A stretch of 64,000 nt of DNA from Rhizobium sp. PP-CC-3A-592 (GCF_003217095.1 NZ_QJSR01000004.1:186001-250000), one strand, 5' to 3'. Shown: positions 28,511 to 38,069, numbered from the stretch's first letter. Made by a program: numbers and translations. Notes: generated by a model from the letters alone, not told the origin.

Positions 28511-29092
28511 ATGGCGAAGCAAGACGGGCAGATCGTTATCAAGAAATACGCCAACCGGCGGCTCTACAATACGGGAACGAGCACCTACGTCACGCTCGAC
28601 GATCTCGCGGTCATGGTCAAGAAGGGGGAGGAGTTCAACGTCCAGGACGCCAAGAGCGGGGAGGACATCACCCATTCCGTCCTGACGCAGATCATCTTCG
28701 AACAGGAAAGCAAGACCGGCAATACGCTCCTGCCGATCTCCTTCCTACGCCAGCTCATCGCTTTCTACGGCGACCAGATGCAGGCGGTCGTGCCGAGCTA
28801 TCTCGAACATTCCATGCAGGCCTTCACCGACCAGCAGGTGCAGATGCGCGAGCAGATCGGCAAGGCCTTCGGCGATACGCCTTTGAGCAAGAACCTTCAG
28901 GTGCCGCTGCAACTGGTCGAGGAGCAGGTGAAGCGCAACACCGAGATGTTCCACCAGGCCATGCAGATGTTCTCGCCCTTCATGGCCGCCGCCCCGCAGG
29001 CGCGCGAACCGCGCAAGGCCGAGGCCAAGGACATCGACGAGCTGAAGGAGCAGCTGCGCGCGCTCCAGAGCAAGCTCGAGAACCTGACCTAA
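28511..29092 (+). CDS. phaR: Polyhydroxyalkanoate synthesis repressor PhaR
   Basis: A 193-residue regulator. The N-terminal PHB_acc_N domain (VIKKYANRRLYNTGTSTYVTLDDLAVMVKKG) binds DNA, and the following accumulation-regulator domain contains LTQIIFEQESKTGNTLLPISFLRQLIAFYG. The C-terminus is a helical, Gln/Lys-rich region ending in a possible coiled coil. In other bacteria PhaR binds both DNA and nascent polymer granules and represses phasin and storage genes. A strong GGGGAGGAG ribosome site precedes the ATG at 28511. A TATAAA element lies about 30 nt upstream of that site. Confidence 0.93.
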   Translation: MAKQDGQIVIKKYANRRLYNTGTSTYVTLDDLAVMVKKGEEFNVQDAKSGEDITHSVLTQIIFEQESKTGNTLLPISFLRQLIAFYGDQMQAVVPSYLEHSMQAFTDQQVQMREQIGKAFGDTPLSKNLQVPLQLVEEQVKRNTEMFHQAMQMFSPFMAAAPQAREPRKAEAKDIDELKEQLRALQSKLENLT

Positions 29093-29110
29093 AGTCACGC
29101 CTTGTGCCGG

Positions 29111-29146
29111 GACGGACGGCGGCCCCTGAAGGCCGCCATTTCCGTC
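29111..29146 (+). terminator. Terminator-like hairpin after phaR
   Basis: A 7-bp GC stem (29118-29124 with 29131-29137) can be extended by outer pairs GACGGA/TCCGTC (29111-29116 with 29141-29146) around an ATT bulge. It lies between the convergent phaR and membrane-protein genes. Confidence 0.5.
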
Positions 29147-29167
29147 CCCTGCCCCCTACAAGAGCCG

Positions 29168-29575
29168 TCACAGCCCGATCGAGACATCCCGCCCGGCGGT
29201 GCGCATCGAGATGGTGAAGCCGGCGATCACGTCGATAAAGCTGATCGCCATCAGGATGAAGAAGACGTCGGTCGCAGCCCCCGCCATCAGCAGGAATTCG
29301 ATCAGGAAGACGATGAAGAGCACCATCGACAGGATGTGATCGACCAGCGTCTTGGAATTCGTCCGGGTGGCTTTGAGGATTTCCACGAACAAGAGGACTA
29401 GGCTGCCGACGATCAGGAGATCGCCGACGCTCATGCTCCATGTCGCCCCGGAGAGCATCGCAAGGCTCGTCACGGTCTCCTCGAACACGGCGACGCCGCC
29501 CGCCCCGAGTGCCCCTGTCATGGCAAGATTATAGAGCGCGAACGGCAGGATCAGGAGGGGGATGGAAGCGAGCAT
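29168..29575 (-). CDS. Conserved small integral membrane protein
   Basis: A 135-residue protein with about four membrane helices: residues 3-24, 50-68, 78-99 and 103-120. A short hydrophilic loop (EILKATRTNSKTLVDH) carries the only clear charge cluster. I do not recognise a named family, though similar short four-helix proteins occur in rhizobia. AGGAACC precedes the ATG at 29575. It is convergent with phaR and possibly monocistronic. No function is suggested by the neighbours. Confidence 0.75.
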   Translation of the reverse strand: MLASIPLLILPFALYNLAMTGALGAGGVAVFEETVTSLAMLSGATWSMSVGDLLIVGSLVLLFVEILKATRTNSKTLVDHILSMVLFIVFLIEFLLMAGAATDVFFILMAISFIDVIAGFTISMRTAGRDVSIGL

Positions 29576-29727
29576 GGCATGGTTCCTGACTGGCGAAATC
29601 GTCTGGCCCTCGAAAAGGGCCTCGCCTCGGGTATGAACCAGCGATGTGCGGCAATCAAGGCAGCGGCGGGCATTGGGCGAGGCAACGCCCAGCCGACCGG
29701 CAAGATACCGGCATCATCGAAACGCAG

Positions 29728-29755
29728 AAAAGGCCGGCACGATGGCCAGCCTTTT
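29728..29755. terminator. Bidirectional hairpin downstream of rpmF
   Basis: A stem AAAAGGC (29728-29734) with GCCTTTT (29749-29755), one C-A mismatch, then GGC/GCC and a 6-nt loop. It provides T runs on both strands and lies 72 nt past the rpmF stop, the gene it most likely ends. Confidence 0.65.
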
Positions 29756-29827
29756 CCGTGATCTCGGTCTTCTCGACCATCCGTCCGCAGGATCGCCCGA
29801 GGGCGTGCCTGCCGGACGGCAAGACGA

Positions 29828-30010
29828 TCAGCTTGCCTTCGGCGTCAGAACCTGACGACCGCGGTACATGCCGGTCTTCATGTCGATGTGATGCGGACGA
29901 CGCAGTTCACCGGAGTTCTTGTCTTCGATGTAGGTCGGGGTCTTCAGCGCGTCTGCAGAACGGCGCATGCCGCGCTTCGACGGGCTCGTTTTTCTCTTAG
30001 GAACAGCCAT
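29828..30010 (-). CDS. rpmF: 50S ribosomal protein L32
   Basis: A 60-residue basic ribosomal protein. The sequence [20 protein letters not shown] is the classical L32 start, followed by [18 protein letters not shown]. It has no zinc-binding cysteines, as is usual in alphaproteobacterial L32. The start at 30010 is unambiguous from homology, although the frame is open upstream. It stands apart from the usual plsX cluster; the upstream neighbour on the same strand is mtgA. A hairpin terminator lies downstream. Confidence 0.95.
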   Translation of the reverse strand: MAVPKRKTSPSKRGMRRSADALKTPTYIEDKNSGELRRPHHIDMKTGMYRGRQVLTPKAS

Positions 30011-30182
30011 TTCAAACACTCCACGTATCGGGGGAAACCACCAGTCTGCGGACCGTTGAACGGGCCGGGATGAAGGCGTTTCAATCTCGGAATTGGCCGG
30101 GCTTATACATGCAAGATGCCATCTTGGCCAGACCCCACAGGTTTTTTTTGCCCAGGCATCGCGAACTTTCGAAAAGGCACGC

Positions 30183-30830
30183 TCAGGCTTCGTCTTCCGG
30201 CACGATCCAGGTTTCCGCCAGCGCATCCGTCTGCCAGGCGAGGAAGGCCGGATGCGCCTTGACGGCCGCTATATAGGCGAGCGACACCGGATCTTGCGTC
30301 AGCGCATAGATCTCCAGCCGGTTGACGACCGGGGCGAACATCGCATCCGCTGCGGTGAACTGGCCGAAGAGGAACGGCCCGCCGGATTTGGCCACCGCCT
30401 GCGCCCAGATGGTCTCGATCCGCGCGACATCCTCCATCACACCTTCGGGCAACGCGATCGCGCCGACCGGCCGACGGATGTTCATCGGGCAGGCGCCGCG
30501 AAGCGCACGGAACCCCGCCAGCATTTCCATCGAGATGCTGCGCGCCATGGCCCGGTCGACGAGATCTTCCGGCCACAGGCCGGCTTCGGGGAAGAGTTCG
30601 GCGGCATATTCGATGATTGCGAGCGATTCCCACACGCGAACCGCGCCATGATGCAGCACGGGGACCCGGGCCGTCGGAGAGATCTCCCGAAAGCGTGGAT
30701 TGCCGTTCGGAAAATCGAAGGGAATGACGACATCGGTGAAGGGCACGCCGCAACCCTTGAGAGCGAGCCACGGTCGCAGCGACCAGGAGGAATAGTTCTT
30801 GTTGCCGACGTAAAGGACGAGGTCGCTCAT
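30183..30830 (-). CDS. Glutathione S-transferase family protein
   Basis: A 215-residue GST with an N-terminal thioredoxin-like domain ([20 protein letters not shown], then [22 protein letters not shown] with the cis-Pro and Glu-Ser glutathione contacts) and a helical C-terminal domain with [15 protein letters not shown]. The YSSWS motif resembles zeta/beta-like bacterial GSTs, where a Ser activates glutathione. The substrate is unknown. It lies 71 nt downstream of mtgA on the same strand, and rpmF follows 172 nt further on. Confidence 0.87.
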   Translation of the reverse strand: MSDLVLYVGNKNYSSWSLRPWLALKGCGVPFTDVVIPFDFPNGNPRFREISPTARVPVLHHGAVRVWESLAIIEYAAELFPEAGLWPEDLVDRAMARSISMEMLAGFRALRGACPMNIRRPVGAIALPEGVMEDVARIETIWAQAVAKSGGPFLFGQFTAADAMFAPVVNRLEIYALTQDPVSLAYIAAVKAHPAFLAWQTDALAETWIVPEDEA

Positions 30831-30901
30831 GCTGGATCTCCGGTGGCGGTCCCGGCGTTAGAGCAGACCCATCAGAACCCATCCAATCAAAAGGCGTGAT
30901 T

Positions 30902-31909
30902 TCAGGGATAAAGGCACTTGATGTATCCGCCGGACGCCCCTGCCCGACGCTCGATCATGGAGGCAAGCCTTCTCAGCCCGCGGCCCGGCTTGCCGGCATT
31001 GCGGTCGATCGGATTGGGCAGAGAGACCGCCAGAAGGGCCGCCTGCCGTCGCGTCAGCTTGGAGGCCGGCACGCCGAAATGATGCTGGGCTGCGGCCTCA
31101 GCGCCATAGATGCCCGGGCCCCATTCGGCGATATTCAGATAGATCTCCATCAGCCGCCGCTTGGTCCAGACGAAATCCGCCGCCAGCGCCAGGGGCAGTT
31201 CCATCGCCTTGCGCACGAAGGAGCGGCCGTTCCAGAGAAACAGGTTCTTGGCCGTCTGCATGGGAATGGTGCTCGCGCCACGCGTCTGCTCACCCTCCAG
31301 CGCGTCATCCACGACGCCGCGCATCTGCACCCAGTCGACACCGGCATGCATGCAGAACTGTCCGTCTTCCGACATCATCACGGACTGCACGAGATTGGGT
31401 GAGATCTTCTCGAACGGCACCCATTGCCGATCATAGCCACGGAGAAGCGCCAGATCGCGCAGCATGAGCGAGGACACCGGATGCACGAAATTCGGCGAAT
31501 AGAGGATGATCAGGGCGTAGGGCAGCAGCAGGAGAACGACCGCGACGACGAGAAGCTGACGCCACCGGCGCCTGATCCGCGCGAACATGCCTCGTTTGGC
31601 GTTTGACGGCAGTTCCTCATCTCCACCTGTGTCCGGACCACGCACGTCCTGACTTGCCGCATCCCGTCTGGCAGGATCCGTAGGGACGTCGTCGCGCAAG
31701 GACACGTCTTCGGCGCGAACCTCGCTTATCCCTTGCTCAGGGCTCGAAGCACGGACCTCAGCGGCATCGTGCTCGCTTGGCATATCGACCGGGAGCTTAC
31801 GGAGGTCTGGCCCCCGCGATTCTGGCTCACGTGGTTCGGGTACGATATCCCAACTCTGATCGTCCCGACTGATCAACCCGTCCGTCGCCCCATCCGCACC
31901 CTCCGTCAT
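30902..31909 (-). CDS. mtgA: Monofunctional peptidoglycan glycosyltransferase with an acidic N-terminal extension
   Basis: A 335-residue GT51 enzyme that polymerises lipid II into glycan strands. One membrane anchor spans about 118-137, preceded by basic residues ([10 protein letters not shown]). The catalytic motif [10 protein letters not shown] (181-190, Glu181) and [17 protein letters not shown] are intact, and [20 protein letters not shown] is the late GT51 block. Compared with the usual ~230-residue MtgA, it carries about 105 extra cytoplasmic residues rich in Asp, Glu, Pro and Arg. There is no transpeptidase domain. The extension may be a protein-interaction segment. Confidence 0.9.
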   Translation of the reverse strand: MTEGADGATDGLISRDDQSWDIVPEPREPESRGPDLRKLPVDMPSEHDAAEVRASSPEQGISEVRAEDVSLRDDVPTDPARRDAASQDVRGPDTGGDEELPSNAKRGMFARIRRRWRQLLVVAVVLLLLPYALIILYSPNFVHPVSSLMLRDLALLRGYDRQWVPFEKISPNLVQSVMMSEDGQFCMHAGVDWVQMRGVVDDALEGEQTRGASTIPMQTAKNLFLWNGRSFVRKAMELPLALAADFVWTKRRLMEIYLNIAEWGPGIYGAEAAAQHHFGVPASKLTRRQAALLAVSLPNPIDRNAGKPGRGLRRLASMIERRAGASGGYIKCLYP

Positions 31910-32019
31910 AGTCTAAGATCGAGGGGATTTGAACGTCCTTTTCACCGCTGTCCCCGGTAGAGACGCGCTTCCCGGTGAAATTTATTGAACGCGCCGCACG
32001 CGCATGCCAAAGAGCCGCC

Positions 32020-32934
32020 ATGAACGCAGCTGCCCAGACCTTCGATACCCAACTCCGGCAGAGTGCCGACCAGGTCACGGCCTGCCTCGAAGCGCTCCTG
32101 AGCGACACGGTCGCGCCCGACGAGATCGCCCGCCCGCCCGCACTGCTCGCGGCCATGCGGCATGGCGTGCTGAACGGCGGCAAGCGGCTGCGCCCCTTTC
32201 TGGTGATGGAGAGCACGGCGCTGTTCGGCGGAGATGCGCAAGCCGCCATCCGGGTCGCCGCTGCCCTCGAATGCGTGCATTGCTATTCCCTCGTCCACGA
32301 CGATTTGCCGGCCATGGACGACGACGACCTGCGCCGCGGCCAGCCGACGGTCCACATCGCCTATGGCGAGGCGAATGCCATCCTCGCCGGCGACAGCCTG
32401 CTGACCCTCGCCTTCGACATTCTGGCCGGACCCGAGACCACGCTCCCCGATGCCGTGAAGACGGCGCTCGTGCTGGCGCTCGCCCGCGCCTCCGGCCTCG
32501 GCGGCATGGCCGGCGGACAGGCGCTGGATCTGGCAGCGGAAACGACCGCACCCGACGAACGGGGCATCGTCACCCTTCAAGCCATGAAGACCGGCGCCCT
32601 CATCCGGTTTGCTTGCGAAGCCGGCGCGATCGTCTCCGGCACGGGTGCCGAAGACCGTGCGCGCATGCGCCAGTTCGGCGAACGCATCGGCCGCGCCTTC
32701 CAGCTTGCGGACGACCTGCTCGACCTCAAGGCAGACGCTGAGACCATGGGCAAGGCAACCGGCAAGGACGAAGCCCGCGGCAAGGCAACACTGGTCGCCC
32801 GCCGCGGCACCGGCTGGGCCGAAGCAGAACTCGCGCGACTGGTTGCAGAGGCCAGCGCCCTCCTCGCACTTTATGGCGATGCCTCGAAAACGCTGATTGA
32901 CGCCGCAGCCTTCGTCGCCAACCGCGATCATTAA
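32020..32934 (+). CDS. ispA: Polyprenyl (farnesyl/geranylgeranyl-type) diphosphate synthase
   Basis: A 304-residue trans-prenyltransferase that elongates isoprenoid chains with IPP. The first Asp-rich motif is DDLPAMD (94-100), embedded in HDDLPAMDDDDLRRGQPT, and the second is DDLLD in FQLADDLLDLKAD. NGGKRLRP binds IPP. The two-residue insertion in the first motif and the length fit bacterial farnesyl diphosphate synthase. The ATG at 32020 (MNAAAQTFD) is preferred; an ATG 45 nt upstream adds a basic stretch. It is divergent from mtgA and has no dxs neighbour in the window, so the exact product chain length is inferred. Confidence 0.88.
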   Translation: MNAAAQTFDTQLRQSADQVTACLEALLSDTVAPDEIARPPALLAAMRHGVLNGGKRLRPFLVMESTALFGGDAQAAIRVAAALECVHCYSLVHDDLPAMDDDDLRRGQPTVHIAYGEANAILAGDSLLTLAFDILAGPETTLPDAVKTALVLALARASGLGGMAGGQALDLAAETTAPDERGIVTLQAMKTGALIRFACEAGAIVSGTGAEDRARMRQFGERIGRAFQLADDLLDLKADAETMGKATGKDEARGKATLVARRGTGWAEAELARLVAEASALLALYGDASKTLIDAAAFVANRDH

Positions 32935-33001
32935 GCCGATCCGACCATCATGCTCAAAAACGCGGCCGAACGCGTCGTGTAACTAAACACTGAGTCTCCA
33001 T

Positions 33002-34408
33002 CTACCGGATCAGCGCGGACTTGCCCCTCGGGAGATACGTGCCTGTCGGCGTATCGCTCTCGGCAGGTTTGCCGTCCTTGACGATCGTCCGGCCGCGCAG
33101 GAGCACGCGGGTGGGCCAGCCCTGGATGTCGAGGCCTTCGTAAGGCGTGTAGTCAGCGCCGTGGTGAAGAAGGTCGTTGGTGAGCGTCGTGCGCTTCTCG
33201 GGGTCCCAGAGGGCGAGGTCGGCATCCGAGCCGATGGCGATGGTGCCCTTGCGGGGATAGAGCCCGTAGAGCTTGGCATGGTTGGTGGCCGTGACCGCGA
33301 CGAAGGTGCTGAGATCGATGCGGCCCTTCATGACGCCTTCGGAAAAGAGGATGGGAAGGCGGGTGGCAACGCCCGGGATACCGTTCGGGATCCAGCGGAA
33401 ATGGCGCTTGCCCTTCTCGTTCAGCTTGCCTTCCGGGTCATCGAAGCGGAAGGGGCAATGGTCGGAGGAGAACAGGTCGAACACGCCCTGTTCGAGGCCC
33501 TCCCAGCAGGCCTCCTGGCTCGCCTTGTCGCGCGGCGGCGGCGAGCAGACGTATTTCGCCCCTTCGAGCGCCTCCTGATCGAGATCGTCTGCCGTCAGCA
33601 TCAGATATTGCGGGCAGGTTTCGCCGGCGATCTTCTGGCCGCGCTGGCGCGCGCGCCGGATTTCCTCCATCGCCTCGCGGTTGGAGACGTGGACGATGAC
33701 GATCGGGACATCGACGATTTCGGCAAGCGACAGAGCGCGGTGGGTCGCCTCGCGTTCGGCCGCGACCGGACGGGTCGTCGCGTGGAATTTCGGGGCGAAC
33801 TTGCCTTCCTCCTCGTGACGGCCGATGAGATAGCGGATGGCATCCTCGTTCTCGCAGTGGACCATGACGAGCGCACCGGTGCGCCGCGCCGTGTCGAGCG
33901 TGGCGAGGATCTCGTCATCGCGCAGCCGCAGGCCCTCATAGGTCATGAAGACCTTCATCGAGGTATAGCCGTCCTCGACCAGCGCCGGCACTTCCTGGCC
34001 GAGCACCTCCGGCGTCGGGTCGGTGATGACCATGTGGAAGGACACGTCCACATGGCATTTGTCCTCTGCCTTCGCATGATAGATCTTCAGGGCCTCGCGC
34101 AGCGACTGACCCTTCTCCTGCATGCAGAAGGCCATGACGGTCGTGTTGCCGCCGATGGCGGCAGAACGGGTGCCGCTGTCGAAATCGTCGGCCATGACGA
34201 TGCCGTCGCCGGAAGGCTGGTCGAGATGCACATGGCTGTCGATGCCACCGGGAAGGACGAGAAGGCCGGTCGCATCGATGATCTCGTCGGCGTCCATCAG
34301 CTCTGCCGCGAGCGCGACGATACGGCCGTCGCGGATGCCGATATCGCTTTTGAACGTATCAGAGGCCGTTACCACCGTTCCATGGCGGATCACCGTGTCG
34401 AAGCGCAT
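33002..34408 (-). CDS. Dihydropyrimidinase / D-hydantoinase family amidohydrolase
   Basis: A 468-residue cyclic-amide hydrolase. All expected metal ligands can be placed: His59 and His61 (DSHVHLD), the carboxylated Lys152 (GYTSMKVFMTY), His184 (VHCEN), His240 (VHVSN) and Asp316 (FSSDHCP). The family opens dihydropyrimidines or 5-substituted hydantoins to N-carbamoyl amino acids. No N-carbamoyl amidohydrolase and no dihydropyrimidine dehydrogenase gene is nearby, unlike pyrimidine-degrading loci. It is the last gene of a unit with a PLP enzyme and an amino-acid importer, which points to an amino-acid-like cyclic substrate rather than uracil. The precise substrate is unknown. Confidence 0.9.
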   Translation of the reverse strand: MRFDTVIRHGTVVTASDTFKSDIGIRDGRIVALAAELMDADEIIDATGLLVLPGGIDSHVHLDQPSGDGIVMADDFDSGTRSAAIGGNTTVMAFCMQEKGQSLREALKIYHAKAEDKCHVDVSFHMVITDPTPEVLGQEVPALVEDGYTSMKVFMTYEGLRLRDDEILATLDTARRTGALVMVHCENEDAIRYLIGRHEEEGKFAPKFHATTRPVAAEREATHRALSLAEIVDVPIVIVHVSNREAMEEIRRARQRGQKIAGETCPQYLMLTADDLDQEALEGAKYVCSPPPRDKASQEACWEGLEQGVFDLFSSDHCPFRFDDPEGKLNEKGKRHFRWIPNGIPGVATRLPILFSEGVMKGRIDLSTFVAVTATNHAKLYGLYPRKGTIAIGSDADLALWDPEKRTTLTNDLLHHGADYTPYEGLDIQGWPTRVLLRGRTIVKDGKPAESDTPTGTYLPRGKSALIR

Positions 34409-34444
34409 CGTTCTCTCCTTTTCCCTATGTTCAACGCGGCCTGT

Positions 34445-35710
34445 TCAGCTCGCCTTGGCCAGCCCGGCATCGCCGGCAAGGATGCGGTCGAGGGCTGCTG
34501 TGAAGCGATCGACCTCTTCCAGCGTGTTGTAGTGGACCATGGAGACGCGCAGCATGCCGCCATGGTCGGTGAGGCCGAGATATTCGGCAAGGCGGCGGGA
34601 GTGGAAATCGCCGAACCGCATGGCGATCTTCTCGGCATCCATCGCCTTGCAAAGCTCGCCGGCATCGCGGCCATCGAAGCGGAAGGCGATGGTCGGCACG
34701 CGGGTATCGTTCCGGTTGGTGGCCTGACCGACGATGCGGCAGTCGTTGCGTGCACGAAGATAGGCGAGGAGCCGCTCGACGAGCGCATTCTCCTGCGCGG
34801 TGATCGCCGAGAAGGCGGCCTCGATCTTCCGCCGGGTCGTGCCGGTCTCGCCGGCCTGCTCGCCGAGCGTTGCGAGATAATCGACGATGCCGCAGGTGGC
34901 ATAGGCAAGCTCGTAGTTCGGGTTGCCGGGCTCCAGCTTCCCCGGCACTTTGTCCTTGCCGTAGAAATAGTGGTAGAGCGTGTCGAGCTCCAGCAGCAGG
35001 TCGTACTTGCCGTACATCAGCGCGTAGTGCGGGCCATAGGTCTTGTAGAGGCTGAAGACGTAATAGTCAGCATCGAAGGCCTGCACGTCCACGGCCCGGT
35101 GCGGCGCATAGGCGACGGCATCGACGCAGATCAGCGCGCCGCGCGCATGCACGAAATCGGCGATCTCGCGGATCGGGTTGACCGAGCCGAGGATGTTGGA
35201 GACATGGGTGACGCAGACGAGCTTCGTGCGCTTGGTCATCAGCGGCGCGAGATCGGCCAGATCGAGCGTCATGGTTTCCGTGTTCAGCGGCCAGATCTTG
35301 AGCGTGATGCCCGCCGCCTGCAGCCGGTCCCAGGGGCCGATATTGGATTCGTGATCGCTGACCGTGATGACGATCTCGTCGCCGGCCAAGAGCTGGCTCT
35401 GCATGGCGCGCGCGAGATTCTGCAGAAGCGCCGTGGTCGAGCTGCCGAAGACGATTTCTTCCGGTCGGCTGGCGTTGACCAGATGCATGGCCGCCGTGCG
35501 CGCCTCGTAGAGCGCGCGGGCTGCCTCCTGCGAGACATCGTAGGAGCCGCCGATCTGGACGTTCTTGTCGATCAGGAACGTGTTGATGCGGTCGAGCGCG
35601 CCTTTCAGGATCTGAGATCCCCCGGCATTGTCGAAAAAGGCCCAGCCTTTGGCGAGCCCTGGAAACTGGCTGCGCACATAATCGAGATCGAGCGGCGTCG
35701 TGGTGGCCAT
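34445..35710 (-). CDS. Class V aminotransferase-fold PLP enzyme, cysteine desulfurase-like (VC1184-type)
   Basis: A 421-residue PLP enzyme related to cysteine desulfurases. Lys223 in FSLYKTYGPHYALMYG should form the Schiff base. Asp197 (CVDAVAYAPH) and His120 (SDHESN) take the usual cofactor-contact positions. In the C-terminal loop where true desulfurases carry the catalytic Cys (for example RTGxHCAxP), this protein has MRFGDFHSRRLAEYLG, without a Cys. So ordinary cysteine desulfuration is doubtful. The ATG at 35710 follows a GGAGGA-like stretch. It lies between the hydantoinase and the ABC ATPase genes, about 26-36 nt from each, on one strand. A lyase, transaminase or kynureninase-like role is possible. 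Confidence 0.85.
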   Translation of the reverse strand: MATTTPLDLDYVRSQFPGLAKGWAFFDNAGGSQILKGALDRINTFLIDKNVQIGGSYDVSQEAARALYEARTAAMHLVNASRPEEIVFGSSTTALLQNLARAMQSQLLAGDEIVITVSDHESNIGPWDRLQAAGITLKIWPLNTETMTLDLADLAPLMTKRTKLVCVTHVSNILGSVNPIREIADFVHARGALICVDAVAYAPHRAVDVQAFDADYYVFSLYKTYGPHYALMYGKYDLLLELDTLYHYFYGKDKVPGKLEPGNPNYELAYATCGIVDYLATLGEQAGETGTTRRKIEAAFSAITAQENALVERLLAYLRARNDCRIVGQATNRNDTRVPTIAFRFDGRDAGELCKAMDAEKIAMRFGDFHSRRLAEYLGLTDHGGMLRVSMVHYNTLEEVDRFTAALDRILAGDAGLAKAS

Positions 35711-35736
35711 CCGTGTTGTCCTCCGTATTTTCTTGT

Positions 35737-36498
35737 TCAGTGGTTGAGGACAGCGCGCAGGAAGCTGCGCGTGCGCTCTTGCCTCGGGCTGTCGAAGATC
35801 TGCTCCGGCGTGCCGGCTTCCACCAGCCGTCCGCTGTCCATGAAAATGACGCGGTCGGCGACCTGGCGGGCAAAGCCCATCTCGTGCGTGACGATGATCA
35901 TGGTCACGCCGGTGCCAGCGAGCTTGCGCATCACGTCCAGCACCTCGCCCACCATTTCCGGGTCGAGCGAGGATGTCGGCTCGTCGAAGAGCAGCACACG
36001 CGGCTCCATGGCCAGCGCGCGGGCAATCGCCACACGCTGCTGCTGGCCGCCGGAAAGCTGGGCCGGGAATTTCTCCGCCTGTTCGCCGATGCCGACGCGG
36101 GCGAGCAAGTCGCGGGCCTTTCGCTCGGCCTCGTCCTTCACCGTGCCGCGCACCCGCATGGGCGCGAGCATGACGTTCTTCAGCACGGTCATGTGCGGGA
36201 AGAGATTGAACGACTGGAACACCATGCCGACCTCGGCCCGCACCTTGGCCAGCGCCTTTCCGGGTGCGACGCGGATACCATCGACCGTGATCGTGCTGTC
36301 GGCTGAGAAAGCCTCCAGATGATTGATGCAGCGGATCAGCGTCGATTTGCCGGAGCCGGACGGGCCGATGACGCAGACGACCTCGCCCTCGGCGATATCG
36401 AGATCGATGCCGTGGAGAACCGTGAAGGTGCCATAGGCCTTGGTCAGGCCGCGGATGGAGATGATCGCGGGAACGGGCGTGGTGATGGGCGTGCTCAT
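35737..36498 (-). CDS. Polar amino-acid ABC importer, ATP-binding protein
   Basis: A 253-residue ATPase of the GlnQ/HisP class. Walker A is [10 protein letters not shown], the signature is [15 protein letters not shown], Walker [14 protein letters not shown], and the H-loop ends in THEMGFA. It should drive the adjacent permease. The ATG at 36498 shares one base with the permease stop, so the two are translationally coupled. The first 15 residues ([15 protein letters not shown]) form a short extension before the nucleotide-binding domain. Class assignment is firm; the solute is inferred only from the binding protein. Confidence 0.92.
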   Translation of the reverse strand: MSTPITTPVPAIISIRGLTKAYGTFTVLHGIDLDIAEGEVVCVIGPSGSGKSTLIRCINHLEAFSADSTITVDGIRVAPGKALAKVRAEVGMVFQSFNLFPHMTVLKNVMLAPMRVRGTVKDEAERKARDLLARVGIGEQAEKFPAQLSGGQQQRVAIARALAMEPRVLLFDEPTSSLDPEMVGEVLDVMRKLAGTGVTMIIVTHEMGFARQVADRVIFMDSGRLVEAGTPEQIFDSPRQERTRSFLRAVLNH

Positions 36499-37169
36499 CA
36501 GCGTTTCCCCCGTGCGAAATGCTTTTCGAGGCGGGCAACGACGGCGACCATCGGCCAAAGCAGCAGGACGTAGATGATGGCGGCACCGATCAGCGGCGTC
36601 GGGTTGGCCGAGAGCGCCTGCGCCTGCGTTGCCTGTTTCAGAAGGTCAGGCATGGCGACGACGGAGGCGAGCGCCGTGTCCTTCATGACGTTGATGCAAT
36701 TGTTGGTGAGCGGCGGAATGACGATGCGGATAGCCTGCGGCAGGATGACATCGACCATCGTGTGCCTGTTGGAGAGGCCGAGCGCGGCCGACGCCTCGAA
36801 CTGGCCATGGGGAATGGCCTCGATGCCGGCGCGGAAGATTTCGGCCGTATAGGCAGCCGACACCAGCGACAGGGCTGTGACCGCAGAGAGAAAGGGCGAC
36901 AGGCGGATTCCGACGAAAGGAAGCGCGTAATAGACGACGATCAGCAGAACGAGCAGCGGGATCGAGCGGAAGATATCGATATAGATGCGGATCAGCAGCT
37001 TGAAGAAAGCCGGTGCGTAGAGCCGCGCAATGGCGAGGAACAGGCCGCCCGCAAGACCGCAGAGAATGCTGGTGACGCCGATCTGCAGCGTGACCACCAA
37101 GCCCCACATGAGCTGCGGCAGACTGTCGGCCAGCACCTGCATGTTGAAGAAGGTATTGATGAGATTCAT
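36498..37169 (-). CDS. Polar amino-acid ABC importer, permease
   Basis: A 223-residue HisMQ/GlnP-type permease with about five membrane helices. The ATPase-coupling EAA loop is visible in [21 protein letters not shown]. The segment [22 protein letters not shown] is the family hallmark. Only one permease gene is present, so it probably works as a homodimer. The ATG at 37169 begins [11 protein letters not shown]; upstream in-frame residues are Pro/Arg-rich and not family-like. It lies 61 nt downstream of the binding-protein gene. Confidence 0.92.
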   Translation of the reverse strand: MNLINTFFNMQVLADSLPQLMWGLVVTLQIGVTSILCGLAGGLFLAIARLYAPAFFKLLIRIYIDIFRSIPLLVLLIVVYYALPFVGIRLSPFLSAVTALSLVSAAYTAEIFRAGIEAIPHGQFEASAALGLSNRHTMVDVILPQAIRIVIPPLTNNCINVMKDTALASVVAMPDLLKQATQAQALSANPTPLIGAAIIYVLLLWPMVAVVARLEKHFARGKR

Positions 37170-37230
37170 GGCCGAAACGGCTCCCTGGCATCCGGCAGGA
37201 CCTCTGCGGTCCTGCCGGTGCGGTTGCGGC

Positions 37231-38028
37231 TTACTTGGCCTTGGGCATGTCCATGACGGCAACGGTCGAGGTCGTATCCTCGGCCTTGGCACCGAACCAG
37301 GTCTCATGAATCTTGGCGATGAAGCCTTCGCCCTTCAGCGTGGTGATCACGTCATTGACGTCGGCAGCCAGCGGGTCGCCTTTGTTGAACATGATCGAGT
37401 ATTTCTCGCCGGTCGGGATCCGCTCGACGACCTTCAGCTCCGGCTTGTCCTTGACGTAATAGAGCAGCGCCGGAATGTCGGAGATGTAGCCATCGACGCG
37501 GCCGGCGACGAGGTCGAGCATGGCGGGCTGCAGGCCTTCGAAGCGACGAATTTCGCCCAGCTTGTACTCGGCCTTGTGCGCGTCCGCCCACATGTCGCCG
37601 GTCGAACCGGTATCGACGCCCACGACCTTCTCGCCCATGTCCTTGAGGCCGGTGATGCCAGAGGCTGCGGTGACGGTCAGCGACTGGTCGCTGTCGTAAT
37701 AGGGCTGGGCGAAGCTGACGGACGCCAAGCGCTTCTCGGTGATGGTGATCGAGGAGACCGCCATGTTGATGCGGCCGGACTGGACGGCCGGAAAGAGGCC
37801 GTTGAACGGCGTGTTGACGAATTCGACCGTCTTGCCGAGGCGCTTGGCGATTTCGTTGACGAGATCGACTTCGAAACCTGTCACCTTGCCGCTCGCATCT
37901 TCGAATTCCCACGGCACGTTGCCGATATTGGCACCAACCGTGAGATCGGCGGCGTAGGCACCGGCCGTGCCAAAGGCTGCGAGGACGCCGGCGAGAAGCG
38001 TGGTCTTGAGAGTGTTCGTTCGTGTCAT
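37231..38028 (-). CDS. Periplasmic amino-acid-binding protein of the ABC importer
   Basis: A 265-residue family 3 solute-binding protein. The signal peptide runs from MTRTNTLKTTLLAGVLAAFG to a likely cleavage after AYA at 26. The mature part shows family motifs: VGANIGNVPWEFED, GFEVDLVNEIAKRLGKTVEF, INMAVSSITITEKRLASVSF and FAQPYYDSDQSL. The acidic and aromatic pocket residues fit an amino-acid-like ligand, but the specificity is not predictable. AAGGGGA precedes the ATG at 38028. It is the first gene of the five-gene unit and lies 41 nt from a FadR-type operator, so it is probably repressor-controlled. Confidence 0.92.
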   Translation of the reverse strand: MTRTNTLKTTLLAGVLAAFGTAGAYAADLTVGANIGNVPWEFEDASGKVTGFEVDLVNEIAKRLGKTVEFVNTPFNGLFPAVQSGRINMAVSSITITEKRLASVSFAQPYYDSDQSLTVTAASGITGLKDMGEKVVGVDTGSTGDMWADAHKAEYKLGEIRRFEGLQPAMLDLVAGRVDGYISDIPALLYYVKDKPELKVVERIPTGEKYSIMFNKGDPLAADVNDVITTLKGEGFIAKIHETWFGAKAEDTTSTVAVMDMPKAK

Positions 38029-38069
38029 GAGAGTTCCCCTTGTTATTTGAACATGACTCAATCTACAGT

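Noticed and set aside
33161-36322. Very long open frame on the plus strand antisense to the hydantoinase-PLP-ABC genes, and similar long antisense frames opposite argG, the hybrid kinase and ftsK
   Set aside because: These arise from GC-rich codon bias in the true genes. Their translations have no recognisable families, and the opposite strand encodes well-conserved enzymes.
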